Shown here: piece after piece, positions 44,161 to 48,840 of the stretch
Position numbering within the stretch: position 1 is the first letter of the stretch
How the letters are laid out: each line of letters opens with the position of its first letter
Assembly (NCBI GenBank): GCA_002684605.1
Contig: NYVM01000061.1
Span: 1-48,840, forward strand
From: Candidatus Pelagibacterales bacterium
GTDB lineage: Bacteria; Pseudomonadota; Alphaproteobacteria; TMED109
DNA length: 48,840 nucleotides
Direction: 5' to 3'
Notes under the pieces: generated by a model
Seen by the model: the letters and a program-made list of their open reading frames with translations, nothing else
The model's database searches: none
What the model was told of the DNA's origin: nothing
Program-made: the position numbers and the translations under genes

Positions 44161-45093
44161 TTAGTCAAATAAACTAGAAACTGAACTGTCTGAACTAATT
44201 CTTCTAATAGCCTCAGCTATTAGTGGAGCAAGGTGTAATATACGTATGTTACTTGCGTCAAGAATTAATTTAGAAGGTGCTATACTATCAGTAATAACTA
44301 ACTCATCTAATTTAGATTTTTTAATCCTTTCTACAGCGGGCCCTGATAAAACTCCATGTGTTATATATGCTGACACACTTTTTGCTCCTGCATTTACTAA
44401 TGCTTGAGCTGCATTGCATAAAGTACCTGCTGTATCTACTATATCATCTACAATTATGCAATCTCTTCCATTAATATCACCTATAATATTCATAACTTCT
44501 GATTCATTAGCTTTATCTCTTCTTTTATCTACAATTGCTAAATCACCATCAATTCTTTTGGCTATACCTCTTGCTCGAACAACTCCTCCAACATCAGGAG
44601 ATATAATAACTATATCTTTATTTTTATAATTGATTTTTATATCTTTTGTTATTACTGGAGCCGCATATAAATTATCTACAGGTATATCAAAAAAACCTTG
44701 AATTTGTCCTGCATGTAAATCAAGAGTTAAAAGCCTATCAATTCCTGCTGTAGTCAATATATCTGCAACTAGTTTTGCAGATATAGGAGTCCTTGGACCT
44801 ACTTTCCTGTCCTGCCTAGCATAACCAAAATATGGAATTACAGCTGTAACAGTCTGAGCAGAGGCTCTTTTAAGAGCGTCTATAGTAATTAATAGCTCCA
44901 TTAAATGGTCATTAGCAGGCATAGAAGTAGATTGTATTATAAAAATATTTTTCCCTCTTATATTTTCATTAATTTCCACAAAAACTTCTTGGTCTGAAAA
45001 CTTTGTAACAGTAACATCAATAATATTTTCGTTAAGTTCAGAACTTATTTCTTTTGCAAGAATGGGATTACTATTTCCAGATATAATATGCAT
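44161..45093 (-). CDS. prs: Ribose-phosphate pyrophosphokinase
   Basis: Makes PRPP from ribose 5-phosphate and ATP for nucleotide, histidine and tryptophan synthesis. 310 residues. [15 protein letters not shown] is the ATP-binding flexible loop, [18 protein letters not shown] and [18 protein letters not shown] are the family signatures, and [15 protein letters not shown] is the ribose-5-phosphate/PRPP loop. AGGG lies 7 bases before the ATG. It is followed by rplY. Confidence 0.98.
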   Translation of the reverse strand: MHIISGNSNPILAKEISSELNENIIDVTVTKFSDQEVFVEINENIRGKNIFIIQSTSMPANDHLMELLITIDALKRASAQTVTAVIPYFGYARQDRKVGPRTPISAKLVADILTTAGIDRLLTLDLHAGQIQGFFDIPVDNLYAAPVITKDIKINYKNKDIVIISPDVGGVVRARGIAKRIDGDLAIVDKRRDKANESEVMNIIGDINGRDCIIVDDIVDTAGTLCNAAQALVNAGAKSVSAYITHGVLSGPAVERIKKSKLDELVITDSIAPSKLILDASNIRILHLAPLIAEAIRRISSDSSVSSLFD

Positions 45094-45189
45094 ATTTTTA
45101 CCCTAAAAGTTATAACTTAAGATTTGTTTATATTTATCTGATTATATAAATTGGCGTAATATATATGCTAATAAAGCTAAAAAATCTAT

Positions 45190-46002
45190 TTATTTATCTA
45201 CATTAGTTAAAATATTAATTTCATTAAGAGACATTTCGATAATTTTAATAGATATTTCTGGCCATATTTCCAAAAGTAAAGATTTAAGGAAGGTGTTTTC
45301 TTGTTTTAAATTTCCAATTAATTCATCATTTTTATTATATATTTCCCAATTAACTCTTAGGTTAATTTTTTCTTGCTTTACTTCCTCTATATTAAAATTA
45401 ATAATTATTGAATAATCATTATTAATACTATTGTCAGTATTTACAATAACGATTGATTGTTTTGCATATAAATAATTCAATTTTTTAATAAAAACAGATT
45501 TTAATTCTTTATAATTTTCTAACCCATTTATAGTATTAATATTTATCTGTTTTTTTGTACTTTTTTTATAAAAAACGTTTTTAACAAATTCTGCTATTCT
45601 TTCAGATATTTTTTCTTGGGTTTGTATATTATTAAAATTATTATCAGGTATAAATAATTCTAATTTTTTTATATCTTTAGAAATAGGAGAATTTAAACTT
45701 ATAATTATTTTTTTCTTATTGAGAGACTTATATTCTATGACTGTAGATTTTAAGATATAGCTATTTTTATTAAAAAATTTATAACTAGTTATAATATTTT
45801 TATTTAAGATTCTTTGATATATTCTTTTTCTTAATTCATTTTCTGTCTTACTGGGTAATCCTACTATTTCATTAATATATAAACCAGAATTTATAGCTTG
45901 AATATCAGGCATAGTTATTTTATCATTTTCAAAAGGTTTGTTGATTTCAAAACATCCTATTAAACAGAAAATATATAAAATATATTTTAAATATTTAATC
46001 AT
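45190..46002 (-). CDS. Conserved hypothetical lipoprotein between pgeF and prs
   Basis: 270 residues. A short N-terminal signal with hydrophobic ILYIFCL and lipobox LIGC (Cys at residue 17) marks it as a lipoprotein. The mature protein is predicted alpha/beta: INEIVGLPSKTENELRKRIYQRIL, then several beta strands, and a C-terminal LRVNWEIYNKNDELIGNLKQENTFLKSLLLEIWPEI. A lipoprotein with a xVxGxPG...L...L and a xxWxVxDxxGxExG pattern occupies this spot in other alphaproteobacteria as far as I recall, so it is probably an orthologue of that uncharacterised family. It overlaps pgeF by 8 bases. Function unknown. Confidence 0.75.
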   Translation of the reverse strand: MIKYLKYILYIFCLIGCFEINKPFENDKITMPDIQAINSGLYINEIVGLPSKTENELRKRIYQRILNKNIITSYKFFNKNSYILKSTVIEYKSLNKKKIIISLNSPISKDIKKLELFIPDNNFNNIQTQEKISERIAEFVKNVFYKKSTKKQININTINGLENYKELKSVFIKKLNYLYAKQSIVIVNTDNSINNDYSIIINFNIEEVKQEKINLRVNWEIYNKNDELIGNLKQENTFLKSLLLEIWPEISIKIIEMSLNEINILTNVDK

Positions 46003-46792
46003 TCTGTTTTTTCATAGAAATTGTAGATAACATTCTTCCGCAATCATTTAATTTGTATATAAAATTTCTTCTATAGCTGAAGAAGTTTTTTTTATCTATG
46101 AAGGTGTCTTTATTGGTATTAGATATATTTTTAGCATTAACGCCAATATCTATTGCTTGATGATATATATATTTAGGTAAATCAAATTTATATTTATTTA
46201 ATTTAATTTCTTCAAAAAAGTTTTTATTAATAATATTATTTTTAGTAAATTTTAAATAAAAATCTTTTCCTACTTCGTAAGATGCGGGCCCTATACAAGG
46301 CCCTATAGCTAATTTTAAATTTTTAATATCAGAGCCTAAATTACTTAACTCTTCGATAGTTCTCTCTAAAATTTTATTATAAGCACCTTTCCATCCAATA
46401 TGAACTGCTGCAATAATTTTTTTTAAAGGGTCTTGGATTAATATTGGAGCACAATCTGCTGTAAGGATACCTAAAATAATATTTGGAGACTTAGTGATTA
46501 AAGCATCTGCTTCAACATTTGATGTATCATCATTTAGACTATGAATTATTTTTACTTTATTACTATGAATTTGATTAATAGTTTTTAAATTAGCTACCTT
46601 CAAATTAAAATATTTGCAAATTAATTGCCTGTTTATTAAGACATTATCCGAAGAATCATTAGAACTATAGCTACAATTCAAACTATAATTTTCTTGTAAC
46701 GAAACCCCTCCATTTCTTGTAAAAAAACCATGATTAATATTATATGTTTTGAAGTTTGCACAAAATATAGGATTTAATTTTTTTATATACAT
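45995..46792 (-). CDS. pgeF: Purine nucleoside phosphorylase / polyphenol oxidase-family protein (YfiH, LACC1-like)
   Basis: 265 residues from the start chosen. GFFTRNGGVSLQENYSLN near the N-terminus, QIHSNKV, ILTADCAPILI and AAVHIGWKGAYNKIL supply the His, Cys and His that bind the active-site metal in the YfiH family, and IGPCIGPASYEVG is a further family block. Members have been described as multifunctional purine nucleoside enzymes and as peptidoglycan amino-acid editing factors. The ATG at 46792 lies one base after the upstream stop and has CAGG before it; the frame is open to 46846, but that would overlap the methyltransferase gene. Confidence 0.93.
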   Translation of the reverse strand: MYIKKLNPIFCANFKTYNINHGFFTRNGGVSLQENYSLNCSYSSNDSSDNVLINRQLICKYFNLKVANLKTINQIHSNKVKIIHSLNDDTSNVEADALITKSPNIILGILTADCAPILIQDPLKKIIAAVHIGWKGAYNKILERTIEELSNLGSDIKNLKLAIGPCIGPASYEVGKDFYLKFTKNNIINKNFFEEIKLNKYKFDLPKYIYHQAIDIGVNAKNISNTNKDTFIDKKNFFSYRRNFIYKLNDCGRMLSTISMKKQND

Positions 46793-46793
46793 G

Positions 46794-47846
46794 TTAAAAA
46801 CCTGCGGGCTTGAATAAGTTTTGAGGAGTAATAGCCATTGCTTCAAATAGATCGCCCATTGCGTTACTAGCTGTTAGTCTATTATAATCATTAATAATAG
46901 ATTTTTCTTTACTAGGATTGTTTTGTATTAATTGTTCGCACCTTAATTCAATTCCTAAATTTTTTAATAACACATTTTGTTTAATAGGGCCGTGAACTTT
47001 GGCATTTAATTCTTCAGCTACTTTTGCAAGAATTGAAAAGTTAACTTTTGATGATAAGTCGCTATTACCAGGATTACTAAGAGGATCTATATATTTATGG
47101 TCTTTGACTGCCTGAAGAGAGCCAAAGGTATCCTTGTCACTAAGTGCATAGTCAATTATTAAAATAATTCCACCTGTTGCCAAAACTCTCTTTGTAAGTG
47201 ATGATACAATTTGTATTGCGGACGGAGCGAATTCTATTATTTCATTATTTTGTAAGTTTCTTGGTAATATTTTTTCATAAATACTAGGTTTGTTATCAGC
47301 TATAAATTTTAAATTATTATTTAAATCAAGATCAATTAATCTCTCATGCCAGTTATTATTTATTTTAATAAACTGATGAATAGGAAGTGCATCAAAAAAT
47401 TCATTTGCATATAGCATTAGGAACCCATCAGGTATTTCATCGATTTCACCAAAGGAATTAGAATCAGGAATTATGTTTTTTTGCTTCTTTTTAAATGTAT
47501 AAGAGCTCTCCACAAAAGTTGGTCGTATAAATTCTCTTAAATTTTTATCTACCTTGCTAATAGCTCTTAAACAGTCATCTAGCATTGTTCCTTTGCCTCC
47601 ACCTAGGTCAGTAATAATAGGTGATTTAGGTTTTTTACATTGATGCCAATAATCTACAAAAGATAGCCCTATAAGTTCTCCAAATATTTGACTTATTTCT
47701 GGGGCAGTTATGAAATCTCCTTTGTTTCCTATTGTATTTTCTAAATTATAATAACCTTTTTTAGGAGATAGTAAGCAATCTGACATAAATTCTGAAACAC
47801 TAATAGGGCCCTGAAGTTTAATTTTTTTTATAAAATGGTTTCTCAA
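46794..47846 (-). CDS. MidA/NDUFAF7-like SAM-dependent methyltransferase
   Basis: 350 residues of the DUF185 family. N-terminal ISVSEFMSDCLLSPKKGYY and KGDFITAPEISQIFGELIG, then the AdoMet-binding glycine loop TDLGGGKGTMLDDCLRAI, ANEFFDALPIHQFIK, and GGIILIIDYALSDKDTFGSLQAV. The mitochondrial homologue methylates an arginine of complex I subunit NDUFS2 and is needed for complex I assembly; a similar role with NADH dehydrogenase is possible but unproven. It lies 18 bases after lgt, and this lgt-midA-pgeF order is common in the class. Confidence 0.92.
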   Translation of the reverse strand: MRNHFIKKIKLQGPISVSEFMSDCLLSPKKGYYNLENTIGNKGDFITAPEISQIFGELIGLSFVDYWHQCKKPKSPIITDLGGGKGTMLDDCLRAISKVDKNLREFIRPTFVESSYTFKKKQKNIIPDSNSFGEIDEIPDGFLMLYANEFFDALPIHQFIKINNNWHERLIDLDLNNNLKFIADNKPSIYEKILPRNLQNNEIIEFAPSAIQIVSSLTKRVLATGGIILIIDYALSDKDTFGSLQAVKDHKYIDPLSNPGNSDLSSKVNFSILAKVAEELNAKVHGPIKQNVLLKNLGIELRCEQLIQNNPSKEKSIINDYNRLTASNAMGDLFEAMAITPQNLFKPAGF

Positions 47847-47864
47847 AAAATTACTCTCTAATTT

Positions 47865-48680
47865 TTAATATTTTTTCTTATAAAAATACAAATAAATACC
47901 TATTAATAAAATTGGCAATGATAAAAACATTCCAATTGTGTAATAAGAGTATATTAAACCTATGTGTCTATCTGGTTCTCTAAAAAATTCTATTATTATT
48001 CTGGAGCTCGCATAAAGCATACAAAATAAACCAGAAATTTTCCCAGGAGTTTTTAGTAGTTTTAATTTATATATGCAGTAATATAATACGCTAAATATTA
48101 TTATTCCTTCCAAAAATGCCTCATACAATTGGCTTGGATGGCGCGAAGTGCTTCCAGCACATTTAAAAACTATTGCCCAAGGTAAATTAGACTCTTTGCC
48201 CCACAGTTCACCATTTAAAAAATTAGAAATTCTTCCTAGGAAGATTCCTATAGGAGCAGCTGCACATATTAAATCTGTAAGGTTTAAAAATTTTAAATTA
48301 TTTTTTAAACTAAATAAAAGCATAGATAGTGTTATGCCTATTAGCCCTCCATGGAAAGACATGCCTCCCTGCCAAACATATAAAATTTTAATAGGAGAAT
48401 TTATATAAAAAGAAAAATTATAGAATATAATGTATCCTAATCTTCCTCCTATTATAATGCCTAACATTGCCCATATCAGAAAACTTTCTATGTGTATATT
48501 GGTGATATAATTTTTATAGTTTTGAACTTTTATAATATTCTTAATATAGAGCTGTCCCAAAATTAAGCCTAATATATACGATATTGCATACCACCTAATT
48601 TCTAAAGAAAAGATTGAAAAACCAGATGTTAATCCCAATGAGCATTGTGTTTCTGTGAAGTTAACGAATTTATCTATCAT
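47865..48680 (-). CDS. lgt: Phosphatidylglycerol-prolipoprotein diacylglyceryl transferase
   Basis: First enzyme of lipoprotein maturation, attaching diacylglycerol to the lipobox cysteine. 271 residues with seven membrane helices. Signatures are RWYAISYILG, GGRLGYIIFYN, QGGMSFHGGLIG (with catalytic His), GRISNFLNGELWG and RHPSQLYEA. The window encodes at least three lipoprotein precursors on which it could act. It starts 3 bases after the stop of hldD. Confidence 0.98.
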   Translation of the reverse strand: MIDKFVNFTETQCSLGLTSGFSIFSLEIRWYAISYILGLILGQLYIKNIIKVQNYKNYITNIHIESFLIWAMLGIIIGGRLGYIIFYNFSFYINSPIKILYVWQGGMSFHGGLIGITLSMLLFSLKNNLKFLNLTDLICAAAPIGIFLGRISNFLNGELWGKESNLPWAIVFKCAGSTSRHPSQLYEAFLEGIIIFSVLYYCIYKLKLLKTPGKISGLFCMLYASSRIIIEFFREPDRHIGLIYSYYTIGMFLSLPILLIGIYLYFYKKKY

Positions 48681-48683
48681 AGC

Positions 48684-48840
48684 TTATTTATATTTATCTT
48701 CGGTTAAAAGATAATTTTTTATATAATTATTTACACCTTCTTCTAGAGATGAAAACTTTATATTATAACCTTTTTTTCTAATTTTTTCCATATTTGCCTT
48801 AGTATAATATTGATATTGCTTTCTTAGGTTTTTGGGCATA
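48684..48840 (-). CDS. hldD: ADP-L-glycero-D-manno-heptose 6-epimerase, C-terminal end (enters from beyond the window)
   Basis: Only the last 52 codons (with stop) are inside the window. They read PKNLRKQYQYYTKANMEKI and then RKKGYNIKFSSLEEGVNNY before the stop. The pattern P-x-L-x-x-x-YQ-x-(F/Y)T-x-A-x-x-x-x-(I/L)R-x-x-GY-x-x-x-F-x-(S/T)-x-(E)EG matches the C-terminus of HldD (RfaD), which makes the L,D-heptose nucleotide for lipopolysaccharide core. The catalytic part is outside, so confidence is moderate. It probably forms an operon with lgt. Confidence 0.7.
   Translation of the reverse strand, partial: MPKNLRKQYQYYTKANMEKIRKKGYNIKFSSLEEGVNNYIKNYLLTEDKYK

Noticed and set aside
45107..45118. 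12-base palindrome AAGTTATAACTT in the prs leader, as an operator
   Set aside because: About thirty such palindromes are expected by chance here; there is no second copy or known regulator.

Overview
The window reads as a stretch of chromosome from a low-GC, streamlined alphaproteobacterium (about 70% A+T by eye). Gene families and gene order point to that class: a 42-residue aa3-oxidase subunit IV, CoxF and DUF983 in the cytochrome oxidase cluster; a separate F0 operon with two b-type subunits (b' and b); petABC facing mtnP; a CcrM-type DNA methyltransferase beside rnhB; and DUF1285-nudL-DUF6111-cca. The AT bias, very tight spacing and overlapping gene ends resemble free-living marine plankton lineages, but neither species nor order can be fixed from this window. 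I count 56 protein genes, two of them cut by the window edges. I see no rRNA, tRNA, CRISPR array, insertion sequence, prophage or plasmid gene.

Layout. 1-2459 runs leftward: oxidase subunit IV, a small lipoprotein with no normal start codon, an RraA-family protein, an SDR dehydrogenase and the start of a UvrD/PcrA helicase. 2733-14499 runs rightward: the cytochrome aa3 oxidase cluster (coxB, coxA, ctaB, coxF, ctaG, coxC, DUF983, surf1, ctaA), then thrC, a rimJ-like acetyltransferase, a DsbD-like reductase and a peroxiredoxin. 14496-15908 runs leftward (thrB, rnhA) and 15970-16503 is a rightward lipoprotein gene. 16510-23697 runs leftward: dciA-like, a DsbA-like oxidoreductase, smc and the F0 ATP synthase operon atpI-B-E-F'-F. 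mutY (rightward) meets ccrM.

24785-33203 is one long leftward unit: moxR, DUF58, a BatA/DUF4159 protein, a VWA membrane protein, rnhB and ccrM. From the same intergenic region DUF1285, nudL, DUF6111 and cca run rightward. hemF (leftward) and petABC (rightward) follow. 39650-48840 is a leftward housekeeping run: hldD (partial), lgt, midA-like, pgeF, a lipoprotein, prs, rplY, pth, ychF, a dienelactone hydrolase, an FKBP isomerase and mtnP.

Functionally the window holds complex III, the core and assembly factors of complex IV, the proton channel of ATP synthase, and heme O/A synthesis with oxygen-dependent HemF. This describes an aerobic respiring cell. No obviously new multi-gene system is visible. 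The most interesting signal is non-coding: a perfect 21-bp tandem duplication between moxR and DUF1285 that builds a helically phased series of TTAA half-sites, including an exact TTAA-N7-TTAAC match to the CtrA consensus on the strand of the operon that ends in ccrM. Other points worth checking are the lipoprotein gene that seems to start at AUC, two conserved lipoproteins of unknown role, and the pattern that all five convergent gene pairs touch or overlap at their 3' ends.
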